Part shown: positions 12,033 through 19,473 of the stretch, piece after piece
How positions within the stretch are numbered: the first letter of the stretch is position 1
How the letters are laid out: the number at the start of each line of letters is the position of its first letter
Virus record (IMG/VR): IMGVR_UViG_3300034012_000267
Span: 1 to 29,526 of that record
Length of the DNA: 29,526 bases
From: a virus
Reading direction: 5' to 3' (one strand)
Notes under the pieces: model-generated
What the model was told of the DNA's origin: nothing
The model's database searches: none
The model's input: only the letters and a program-made list of their open reading frames with translations
Position numbers and translations under genes: made by a program

Positions 12033-12220
12033 TTTGCGGCGTCCAATAGCATGATAGCCATGCTGCCAAGCGCACCGAGCAGCACCAGAATGATCGCGCC
12101 GCCAATCTTGATCAGCAGGCTCTCAAGGCGCTTTAGACGCGCATGGATCGCCTCATAGCGCACCGTGCAAACGTCAATGTGACTCGTCACAGTCACCTCC
12201 AGCTCTTGCACCGTCGTCAT
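12029..12220 (-). CDS. Single-span membrane protein, XhlA-like
   Basis: A 63-aa protein with an N-terminal coiled coil (TVQELEVTVTSHIDVCTVRY, IHARLKRLESLLIKI) and one C-terminal membrane segment at about residues 38-59 (GGAIILVLLGALGSMAIML). This layout resembles XhlA-type lysis proteins, which help holin function at the inner membrane. The ATG at 12220 has GGAG 7 nt upstream and overlaps the previous stop as TAATG; an in-frame GTG at 12232 is less likely. Assignment to the lysis module rests on layout and context. Confidence 0.7.
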   Translation of the reverse strand: MTTVQELEVTVTSHIDVCTVRYEAIHARLKRLESLLIKIGGAIILVLLGALGSMAIMLLDAAK

Positions 12221-12531
12221 TACGCACTCCACGGCAGCGGCTTGGCGACGGTCGGCGGGTTGACCTGCATATCCAACTCACGCGCCACGTTTGCCTCAAC
12301 CTCGGCCTTGTCCACGCCGTTTGCCCAAATCCAACCCAGCACAATGTCCTCGGTCAAATCGGGGTAGGCCACGAAAACGTCGCCCGGTGACGCAAATCCC
12401 ATGCTGCCGTAGTTGGACGCGCTGTAGTCGCCGCTTGTAGCCGTACAGCGCCAAGTCGCCGTAACAACGACGTCGTTATGCGAGCCGTCTTGCGGCTTCA
12501 CGATCATGCTTTCCACTTTCCAGTTAGCCAT
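12220..12531 (-). CDS. Hypothetical phage protein downstream of tail fibre
   Basis: A 103-aa, probably beta-rich protein: MANWKVESMIVKPQ, DVVVTATWRCTATSGDYSAS, then LTEDIVLGWIWANGVDKAEVEANVARELDMQVNPP. From memory, similar short proteins lie near tail fibre genes in other phages, but no function is attached to them. The SD AAGGAG lies about 7 nt before the ATG. It overlaps the preceding 49-aa gene by 8 nt. Confidence 0.75.
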   Translation of the reverse strand: MANWKVESMIVKPQDGSHNDVVVTATWRCTATSGDYSASNYGSMGFASPGDVFVAYPDLTEDIVLGWIWANGVDKAEVEANVARELDMQVNPPTVAKPLPWSA

Positions 12532-12673
12532 TGTCCTGCTCCTTCTGTTCCGTCTGCGCCTTTACTTGCGCGTCAATTTTGACCAACAACGGCCACGCGC
12601 CGCTGCTCGTCGGGAGTTGTCCCAATACTTGCAGGATGGCCTGCACTTCTTCGGGTGTGAGTTCTAGTTTCAC
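12524..12673 (-). CDS. Very small protein between tail fibre and lysis genes
   Basis: A 49-aa protein: MKLELTPEEVQAILQVLGQL, then PTSSGAWPLLVKIDAQVKAQ and a charged end. The start is a GTG overlapping the tail fibre stop (GTGA) with GGAGG 4 nt upstream, a strong ribosome site that supports translation. The N-terminal helix begins with an LTPEEVQAIL cap motif, common in small phage proteins of this position. Function unknown; a role in fibre assembly is only suggested by position. Confidence 0.68.
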   Translation of the reverse strand: MKLELTPEEVQAILQVLGQLPTSSGAWPLLVKIDAQVKAQTEQKEQDNG

Positions 12674-15600
12674 TTTGCCTCCAATGCGGCGACCTTGGCT
12701 TCAAGTTCTTGGATTGCCTTAACCAAAATCGGAATGATGTTTTGGTAGGCCACATTTAAGTGGTTTGTGCCTTCCTGCACCACGCCCTCAAGGTACGGCT
12801 TACCCGCCATTGCGGTTTGCAATTCCTGCGCAATGAAGCCGGGCTGTACGCTCTGATCCTTGCTGTATTCTGGCTTATACTGGAATGTCACCGGACGCAT
12901 GGCCTTGATGACATCAAGACCCGAATCAAGCGATTGGATGTTGTCCTTCAGTCGTGCGTCAGAACCGTTGACGTAAGCGCCAGCGCCCCATACGCCTGTG
13001 CCGTTGCATTGCAGATTGTATGCACCTTGATCGGTAATGCCGACAATAACTTCGCCACCCGAACTGATACGCAACTGCTCTGTACCACGGAACTGCCAAA
13101 TCATTGTCGCTGGCGGGTTCCAATTTGAATCTGCGTCAGTATTAAAAACTGGGTTTATGCTTCCATCAAGATGCAGATTCGTGACTTGAAAATTTGCGTA
13201 AGCCCAAGATTGAATCGGGTTTGAGTTTCCAAATGTGCCGGAAGAATTCTGAACTCGTAACTTTGAGTTACCCGGTGCCGTAGTATTGATGCCGACGTTG
13301 CCAGCAAAATAATTGTTTGCCGTCCCTGCCATATAGCAGTTCCAACGGTTTGCGCCGGAGGCAATATTGCCAACAAATCCGTAGTTATTGGTGGCTTCCG
13401 TTAATGTGGATTCTGCTAAAAATCCATATTGATTTGTAATTGTTGAGCCAGCCCCTTTTGTTGCTGGATTTGCATAAAAATGACGGAATTCGCCTGTTGT
13501 AAAAGAGGCTGCTGATGTCGTAACTCTTGAAATAAAAGCATTTGTGCCTGCTGTAGAGCCACTTGGTATGGTTCCACGAACAGCAAAACCTGTTGAACTG
13601 CTGCTACCAGTTGGCAGCAACCCTTCAATTCCAACTCTGTCCTGTGATTGTGCTGTCCCGCCAATCCCGAGATTCCCCGACGTATCCAGCCGCATACGCT
13701 CGCTGCCGCCGGTATAGAAGGTCAGCGGCGTATACGAAGCGGTGCCGTTTATTTCAGAGGCAATACGAGAATCTGTAGTGCCAATTTGGAATACCGAAAC
13801 TGAAGGGGCATTGGTTGGGTCTGATGCTCCGTATCCGCGAAATCCCGCGCCGGTTCCGGTGCCGTTGGGAATTGCATTTACAGGGGTATTTGCGTTTGTA
13901 ACGCTGTTTTGAAATGCCAAACGGTTAGTTAATGTGGCATTAGCCATATCGCCCGTGATGCGCTGGCCGGTGGACGAGAAGGTGAGGTTGCCGCTTGTAA
14001 TCGTCGCCGTGCCTGCATTTGCAGATGTCACGCTAACCGTAACCGCTGCCAATGCCGCAACGCCCGTGATGGTGCCAGAGTCGTCCAAGATAACCGTACT
14101 GTTTTGGATCAACTTGCCGGTCGTCTGGTCAAAGCGCGTGATGGCGTTATCGGTAGCCGACGCGGGGCCGACCACATCGCCTGTACCGCCACCACCGCCT
14201 GCCGTTGTCCACGACAACGTGCCAGAGCCGTTAGTGGCAAGAACCTGCCCGCTGGTGCCGTCTGCCGAGGGCAGCGTGTAGGTCGTAGAACCTGCCGCTG
14301 CTGCGCCCTGCAATCCGACATAACCCGAGCTGCTGCCGAGGAGGCGCACAACCGCGTGGTTGATGGAGGTGATGGACGCTTGCGTACCCGAGAGGGTCGT
14401 GACGGTGCCGTTGGTGACAAGGGCGACCGCTGCGTTAATAGACCCGACCGACGCTTGTGTGGCCGTCAGAGTCGTAATGGCTGCCGTGCCTGCATTAGCC
14501 GACGCTACAGAGGCGCTGGTTGCCGTCAGGTTAATCACCGTGCCGGTCGTAATCAGGGCGACGTTGGCGTTCATAGACGCCGCAGACGCACCCGTAACAT
14601 CCAACCGCGTAACAAGTGCAGTCCCGATATTGGCCGAGGTGACCGACGCCCCTGCAACGCGCAGGTCGGTGACATTGGCGACCGCAGCATTAGCCGAGGC
14701 GACCGAGGCTGCGTTTACATCAAGGCGGGTCAGCGCGATGGTGCCGACGTTGGCTGATGCAATGGACGCGCTAGTAGCCGTCAAATTGGTGACGGTGGCC
14801 GTGGTCAGAAGCGCTACGTTGGCGTTCATGGAGGCAGCCGAGGCGCCCGTCACATCAAGGCGCGTGACAAGGGCGGTGCCGACGTTAGCCGACGCGATAG
14901 ATGCGCCTGTGGCCGTCAGCGCACCGACAACCGCCACGCCAAAGTTAGCCGAGGCGATTGATACGCCTGCAAGCGAGAGGCTGCCGATATTGGCCGAGGC
15001 GATAGACGCCCCGGTGGCCTGCAAGTTGGTGACCGTTGCGGTGGTCAGCAGCGCCACATTGGCGTTCATGCTGGCAACCGACGCACCCGTGGCTTGCAGC
15101 GAGTTGATAATGGCGGTTCCGGCATTGGCCGACGAGATAGATGCGCCTGATGCTCGCAAGTCGGTGATGATGCCGACCGCTGCCACCATCAACGCAGCAG
15201 ATACGTTTGGCAGGTCTGCCTTGCCGCCTACAGCCAGCGCCGAGGCGATGGATACGTTGGCGCCGAGCGTGGTGTTGCCGGTGACGGTGAGGGTGCCGTT
15301 GATCGTCGTGTTGCCGAACGAGTTGGCGGCGTTGATCATCTGGAAGCGGGTGCCGTCGTAAATGACAACGACAATCTCGCCCGAGTTGATGTCGCCAGCA
15401 GCGAGGGCGGTGCTACCGTCTCGGGTGACTGACTTGGCACCAAGGCCGTCAACGTTAAGCGTCACAGCGCCTGTGTTGGCACCCGAGGCGATGAAGTAGA
15501 ACAACTGACCGGCAGCGTAGGCGGTCAGCGTGGGCGACATGATGCCCGTGATGGTGTCCACACCTGCGATGCTGCCGATCAGCTTGGCAGCGGTAGTCTG

Positions 15601-15843
15601 CACCTGTCCCAAGTTGGCAGCGTCAGAGGCAAGCGTACCGTTTGCCAATCCCGTGATCTTGTTAGACCCCATCGGGATGTTGGCAGTCGGCGTACTCTGG
15701 CCGTCTTTGGTGATGCAGTTCGTCAGGCCGGTGGCAAGGTCAGCCGTCAGGGCGTTAAAGACCGTGGCCGAAATGACGGTGTTGGCGACTACGGGCTGCC
15801 CCGTAGAGTTGATGAGAAATGTACCGCTGCCGTTAAAGCTCAT
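12670..15843 (-). CDS. Tail fibre with C-terminal S74 intramolecular chaperone
   Basis: A 1057-aa receptor-binding-type fibre. Residues 1-200 form a particle-attachment and shaft region (TGQPVVANTVISATVFNALT, ITGLANGTLASDAANLGQV). Residues about 215-505 consist of 14 imperfect repeats built on SIASANxGTALxTxLxATGA. A Gly-rich hinge (GGGGGTGD, about 549-556) and a variable distal region with GNLGIGGT follow. The last 97 residues are a Peptidase_S74 chaperone: S961-D962-A-R-L-K-D-N-I contains the self-cleavage site and catalytic Lys, and the domain ends in a trimeric coiled coil (ILVKAIQELEAKVAALEAK). The chaperone trimerises the fibre and is then cut off. SD AGGAGA. It is the most likely host-range determinant. 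Confidence 0.92.
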   Translation of the reverse strand: MSFNGSGTFLINSTGQPVVANTVISATVFNALTADLATGLTNCITKDGQSTPTANIPMGSNKITGLANGTLASDAANLGQVQTTAAKLIGSIAGVDTITGIMSPTLTAYAAGQLFYFIASGANTGAVTLNVDGLGAKSVTRDGSTALAAGDINSGEIVVVIYDGTRFQMINAANSFGNTTINGTLTVTGNTTLGANVSIASALAVGGKADLPNVSAALMVAAVGIITDLRASGASISSANAGTAIINSLQATGASVASMNANVALLTTATVTNLQATGASIASANIGSLSLAGVSIASANFGVAVVGALTATGASIASANVGTALVTRLDVTGASAASMNANVALLTTATVTNLTATSASIASANVGTIALTRLDVNAASVASANAAVANVTDLRVAGASVTSANIGTALVTRLDVTGASAASMNANVALITTGTVINLTATSASVASANAGTAAITTLTATQASVGSINAAVALVTNGTVTTLSGTQASITSINHAVVRLLGSSSGYVGLQGAAAAGSTTYTLPSADGTSGQVLATNGSGTLSWTTAGGGGGTGDVVGPASATDNAITRFDQTTGKLIQNSTVILDDSGTITGVAALAAVTVSVTSANAGTATITSGNLTFSSTGQRITGDMANATLTNRLAFQNSVTNANTPVNAIPNGTGTGAGFRGYGASDPTNAPSVSVFQIGTTDSRIASEINGTASYTPLTFYTGGSERMRLDTSGNLGIGGTAQSQDRVGIEGLLPTGSSSSTGFAVRGTIPSGSTAGTNAFISRVTTSAASFTTGEFRHFYANPATKGAGSTITNQYGFLAESTLTEATNNYGFVGNIASGANRWNCYMAGTANNYFAGNVGINTTAPGNSKLRVQNSSGTFGNSNPIQSWAYANFQVTNLHLDGSINPVFNTDADSNWNPPATMIWQFRGTEQLRISSGGEVIVGITDQGAYNLQCNGTGVWGAGAYVNGSDARLKDNIQSLDSGLDVIKAMRPVTFQYKPEYSKDQSVQPGFIAQELQTAMAGKPYLEGVVQEGTNHLNVAYQNIIPILVKAIQELEAKVAALEAK
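14329..15201 (-). repeat. Tandem 45-75-bp repeats in the tail fibre gene
   Basis: About 14 in-frame units, mostly 60 bp (20 aa) or 75 bp (25 aa) with one of 45 bp, encode the shaft motif SxxSANxGTAxxTxLxATGA. Three 25-aa units that begin SAASMNANVAL or SVASMNANVAL are nearly identical and are spaced every three to four units. This gives a higher-order pattern consistent with past duplication of blocks. Confidence 0.85.
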
Positions 15844-15853
15844 CGTTTATCTC

Positions 15854-17731
15854 CTATTCCTGTCCTGCGCCAAACGCGCCGACACGACCTGATACTTGCC
15901 GCCCAAGCGCCTGCCCTGCGGCACGACGGCGCATATATTCCTGCATATTCCGCAACTCGGCCTGTGCAGGCTCGTCACGCAACATCAGCAGTTTTGCGAG
16001 GCGATTGCGTTGCTCCTCGGGCATCCCATATTGCGTGGCTTTTTGCTGCAAAAGTTGGAACGCACCGACCGGGTTAGTTGCCGCTTGTGAGGCTTGCAAC
16101 AAATCAAACGTGTCCTTTTGGTCTTGCGCTTGCGCCAAACGCTTAAACGTCTGCGAACCGCCGCCGACACGCTCTAATTTCTTCAGTTCTTCCTGCGACA
16201 AAATCATGCGCTGGAACTGACGGAAGTCATTGCCAAAGATGGCGCGGAGCTTGCCTTGCAACTCTGGCTCTTTGTACATATTCAACAAACGCGTCTGACC
16301 AGCTTGCGATCCTGCTACGCCACGCAAAGCGTCTACCGCACCAACGCGGAACGCTTCCAATTCGGATGGCGTTAGGTCTTTGGTCAGTTTGGACAGCGCT
16401 TCGGATGACTCCGATAACGCGCCGCGACCCAACTCTACCGCCGTTTCCAACTCGGCAAAGCCAGCATACGTTTCGCGGGCTTTGGCGTAATCAGGCGAAA
16501 GCGAATCAAGTTTTTTGACCAAATCTAGCCGCAAGCGGTCAAGGTCGGCAGCCTCGTTGTTCGCGCCCTTACGACGAGCAGCTTGCGCCTTGTCCCACAG
16601 GCTGCGCTTTAACTGATCGGCAGCCGCAAACGGCAACTGGTCACCTTGCTTGAGGCTACGCAACTGCGCGGTCGGTTCCCCTCGTCTGGTTGCCGTGCGC
16701 TGTGCCGCACCAAGGTCAAGACGGGCGCGGCCAAGGATGCTTTGCAATTCCTCGTCAACGGGGAACGTCACATCACGCAGTTTGCTGTAAAGCGGGCCAG
16801 CGGCATCGGCTTGGCGCTTGGCAAGGTTGGTCAGTTCATCCTCTGCGCTGCGTGTAACGCCTGTAGCGCGTTCGGCGGTTTCGGTGATAGCGCCGCCACG
16901 CCCCGCCGCCACTCGGCGCTGCTGCATCGTTAGCTGTCGTCCTGCGGTGCCGGGGAGGTTGGCGAGCATATCAATCTCTGCCAACGTGTTGCCGCCCGCT
17001 GCTGCAATCGGCGCTTCCTTGCCTAACTTACGCAGCCGAGCGGCTGTCATTACAGCTTCTTGCCCCGGCTCTACGCCCGTCATAATGCGAGCCTGTGCGT
17101 CACGCTCAAGCAATTCTGCAAGGCGTTCGCGTGGATAATCAGGGCGCACGTTATAGCCGCCTACTGCTTCGGGAGCCATGCCCATAACCCCCGGCATACG
17201 CGATGCAATCGGCGTGATGGCAGCGCCGCGAACAGCGCGACCTAAAACATTAGCGCCGCCACCAACGGCAAGCCCTGTGCCTGCGCCCATTGCAGCGCCT
17301 GATAATCGGTCGCCCTCATCGGCTGCGCCCGCGCCTGACAATGCGCCCTGCGCGGCAATATCGCCTGCGGTACGCGCCACGCGCCCCATCGTAGTAACGC
17401 CACGACCAAGCGAGAGAGGGCCGGTAAACGGCGCAGTAGCAAGACCGCCCGCAAGCTCAAGCCCTGCCGCCGTCATTGGGCGCTCGGCTGCGAACTGCTG
17501 CGTAGCGCCACGCACCACATCCCGATACTGCGGGTTTACAAGCCCCGCCATTTCATCGGCAAAGTTAAACGTAGCGCCCTGCGCTGCGGTCAATGCGCCT
17601 TGTGCAACTGGCGACATTTGAGCGCCGCGTTGCATTGCAGCCTTGCTTGCCATTGCCTGATCGTGCTTTGCGTAAGCCTCGTCAGGGTTTGCGGCTTCGT
17701 AAATTTGTCCCTCAATGCGGTATTGCGGCAT
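15854..17731 (-). CDS. Putative internal virion / DNA ejection protein
   Basis: A 625-aa protein. It starts MPQYRIEGQIYEAANPDEAY, a short module often found at the N-terminus of phage ejection-type proteins. It continues with an Ala/Gly-rich region (about 85-190: AAGLELAGGLATAPFTGPLSLG, GAMGAGTGLAVGGGANVLG) able to insert into membranes. Residues 200-620 are long and helical (ELLERDAQARIM, LPGTAGRQLTMQQRRVAAG, LRKLG). Such composition fits podoviral inner-core proteins that leave the head before the DNA and form a channel in the host envelope. No lytic transglycosylase motif is seen. SD GGAGA. It lies among two other internal-type proteins and the fibre gene. Confidence 0.72.
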   Translation of the reverse strand: MPQYRIEGQIYEAANPDEAYAKHDQAMASKAAMQRGAQMSPVAQGALTAAQGATFNFADEMAGLVNPQYRDVVRGATQQFAAERPMTAAGLELAGGLATAPFTGPLSLGRGVTTMGRVARTAGDIAAQGALSGAGAADEGDRLSGAAMGAGTGLAVGGGANVLGRAVRGAAITPIASRMPGVMGMAPEAVGGYNVRPDYPRERLAELLERDAQARIMTGVEPGQEAVMTAARLRKLGKEAPIAAAGGNTLAEIDMLANLPGTAGRQLTMQQRRVAAGRGGAITETAERATGVTRSAEDELTNLAKRQADAAGPLYSKLRDVTFPVDEELQSILGRARLDLGAAQRTATRRGEPTAQLRSLKQGDQLPFAAADQLKRSLWDKAQAARRKGANNEAADLDRLRLDLVKKLDSLSPDYAKARETYAGFAELETAVELGRGALSESSEALSKLTKDLTPSELEAFRVGAVDALRGVAGSQAGQTRLLNMYKEPELQGKLRAIFGNDFRQFQRMILSQEELKKLERVGGGSQTFKRLAQAQDQKDTFDLLQASQAATNPVGAFQLLQQKATQYGMPEEQRNRLAKLLMLRDEPAQAELRNMQEYMRRRAAGQALGRQVSGRVGAFGAGQE

Positions 17732-17734
17732 GGC

Positions 17735-19072
17735 TTATCTCCGACGCGGGGGCAAATCAATAACCTGCGACGCGCCAATGCTAGGCGGTTTGTAGCCAGC
17801 ACCGCCAGCGGCACCGATTTCTTGGATAGCAAGTTCTCGGTTCTGGCGCTTTTGCTCTAGCGTTGCGGGGTCATCGCCCGGCTGCGGAATGTATTGACGG
17901 CGAGCATTGGCAAATTCCTCGTCGCTGATGACCGCGCCTGATTCTTTACGCAGTACCGCGTTGATGAAGTTGCGCTCGGCTTGGAAGAATTGCCGCGATT
18001 CGGGCGCCAACATGACGTTGCCGACACCGCCCGGCAGGTTTTCCTTAAACCGCGAACCGAAACTCGGCGGCGGGGATTGCAGCATTGGCTCTGCTTGCGC
18101 CATGCGTTGCGCGTAAAGCCGTGCCGTTGATTGCCCTTCTGTTGGCGCTTTGCCTTCAGGGCGAACGCCCTCAATAACTGATGGCGGGCCGCCTGTCGGA
18201 TTTGGCTGGAAGAACACCGGATTACCTTGTGCATCCACGCCAGCAACGGGAGCGCCATAACGAACATCAACCGTAGTCTTTGGTGTACCAGCTTGCCGGA
18301 AATCCTCAAATGAGCCTTTATAACCTTGGCTACGTGCAAATTCATAATCGCGCTGGGTTGCGGTGGGCGTTTCTGAAGGTTTTTTAACGCCATCCAAATA
18401 ACGCACTTCACCAGCTTTGTTGACAACAAAAGCGCGGCCTTCAGCGTCAAATTGCGGCGTAGTTCCAAACTCTGCCGTTTTTGGCGTTTCAAGCATCTGC
18501 GCGAGGCGCTGCGCCATAATCGGGCGATCTTTCAGCGCAGCCGTGCCAAGGCTGGTAGACGCCATGCCCAACACTTCTTCCGGTGCGCGGCGGTACTGCG
18601 ATTGGCGCGTAACTTCTTTTAACTTATCTTCATCAAGAATTGCTGCGGTTTCATCGGGGATGGGCGCAGCCTGACCAACAAACGGTGTGGCAGCAATTCG
18701 CTGGTTGTACTGATCCAACGTTTCTTCGGGGCGCTTTGCCATCTGCTGCTCAAGGGCGGTGTTCGGCTGGTATGTGTACCCGCCTTCCATACGACCGAGC
18801 ATACGTTGGGCGTAATCTGCTTCCATGCCCTTTGCTTCTTCGGCAGCCTCACGCGCCTTGCGCCCCTCGCGGGCGGTCAGGTAGCCCTGCAATGCCTTCA
18901 CAAGCGGCGCAGCCTTCGGAATCGGCGCAACCGTCCCTTCCATCGGCTGATATTCCTGTTGTGCGAGGGCTTCAGCGAGGGCAGCACGGCGTCGTGCCTC
19001 CTCTAGCTGGCGCTCGTACTCGGTCGGAGCGCGGAACGTGCTGACGTAACGGACGCGATCACTCTGTGCCAT
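17735..19072 (-). CDS. Putative internal virion protein
   Basis: A 445-aa protein of predominantly helical, charged composition with a conserved-looking C-terminal segment. That segment contains ERNFINAVLRKESGAVISDEEF and ARRQYIPQPGDDPATLEQKRQNR, a motif set that recurs, from memory, in structural proteins of podoviruses and prophages. The N-terminal helix YERQLEEARRRAALAEALAQ may form a coiled coil. The ATG at 19072 with AGAGGGGA about 8-9 nt upstream is chosen over the in-frame GTG at 19096; it overlaps the previous gene by 14 nt. The likely role is in the ejected core or tail assembly. Confidence 0.7.
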   Translation of the reverse strand: MAQSDRVRYVSTFRAPTEYERQLEEARRRAALAEALAQQEYQPMEGTVAPIPKAAPLVKALQGYLTAREGRKAREAAEEAKGMEADYAQRMLGRMEGGYTYQPNTALEQQMAKRPEETLDQYNQRIAATPFVGQAAPIPDETAAILDEDKLKEVTRQSQYRRAPEEVLGMASTSLGTAALKDRPIMAQRLAQMLETPKTAEFGTTPQFDAEGRAFVVNKAGEVRYLDGVKKPSETPTATQRDYEFARSQGYKGSFEDFRQAGTPKTTVDVRYGAPVAGVDAQGNPVFFQPNPTGGPPSVIEGVRPEGKAPTEGQSTARLYAQRMAQAEPMLQSPPPSFGSRFKENLPGGVGNVMLAPESRQFFQAERNFINAVLRKESGAVISDEEFANARRQYIPQPGDDPATLEQKRQNRELAIQEIGAAGGAGYKPPSIGASQVIDLPPRRR

Positions 19073-19463
19073 AGTCAAAATCCCCTCTGTAGCCACCTCC
19101 CTGCGGGGTCGTTAAACCCGGAGAGCGTGGATAACCCTGTGCGCCGGGGCCGCGTGGGCGCTGCATCTGACCGCCAATCTGCGGCGACATTCTGTTGCCC
19201 ATCGGGCGACCCATGCCGCCCATGATGCCGCGTGAGCCAGTCAATCCCGGCTGCGGGGTCGTCATCGGGCCGCTAAAGTTCATCGCCTGCGGCGGCACAC
19301 CCGGTGCTGCGTTTGGCGTGGGCTGCGAGTACCCAAGTCCCGGCACCTGACGCATTGCCATGTCACGCTGCCCCGGAGGCGCAGTAAGTGAGCGGTTGCG
19401 CTCTTGGGCAGCAAGCATTTGGGCTAACTGCTGCGGTCTACGATCTGGTGTAAATCCGTTCAT
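19059..19463 (-). CDS. Pro/Gly/Met/Gln-rich low-complexity protein
   Basis: A 134-aa protein that is almost wholly low complexity. The N-terminal 30 residues are helical (RRPQQLAQMLAAQERNRSL); the rest is rich in Pro, Gly, Met and Gln (GIMGGMGRPMGNRMSPQIGG). No domain is visible. It sits between two internal-virion-type genes and has SD GAGGGC. It could be a flexible linker or minor virion component. Low complexity limits any assignment. Confidence 0.65.
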   Translation of the reverse strand: MNGFTPDRRPQQLAQMLAAQERNRSLTAPPGQRDMAMRQVPGLGYSQPTPNAAPGVPPQAMNFSGPMTTPQPGLTGSRGIMGGMGRPMGNRMSPQIGGQMQRPRGPGAQGYPRSPGLTTPQGGGYRGDFDYGTE

Positions 19464-19473
19464 GTATTAGCCC

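Noticed and set aside
14329-15201. Possible CRISPR array
   Set aside because: Repeats are in frame, imperfect and coding, with no unique spacers between identical repeats.
14360-15361. 333-aa plus-strand frame
   Set aside because: It is the antisense of the tail fibre repeats; its own repetitive composition follows from them. No SD, and it is opposite a well-supported gene.
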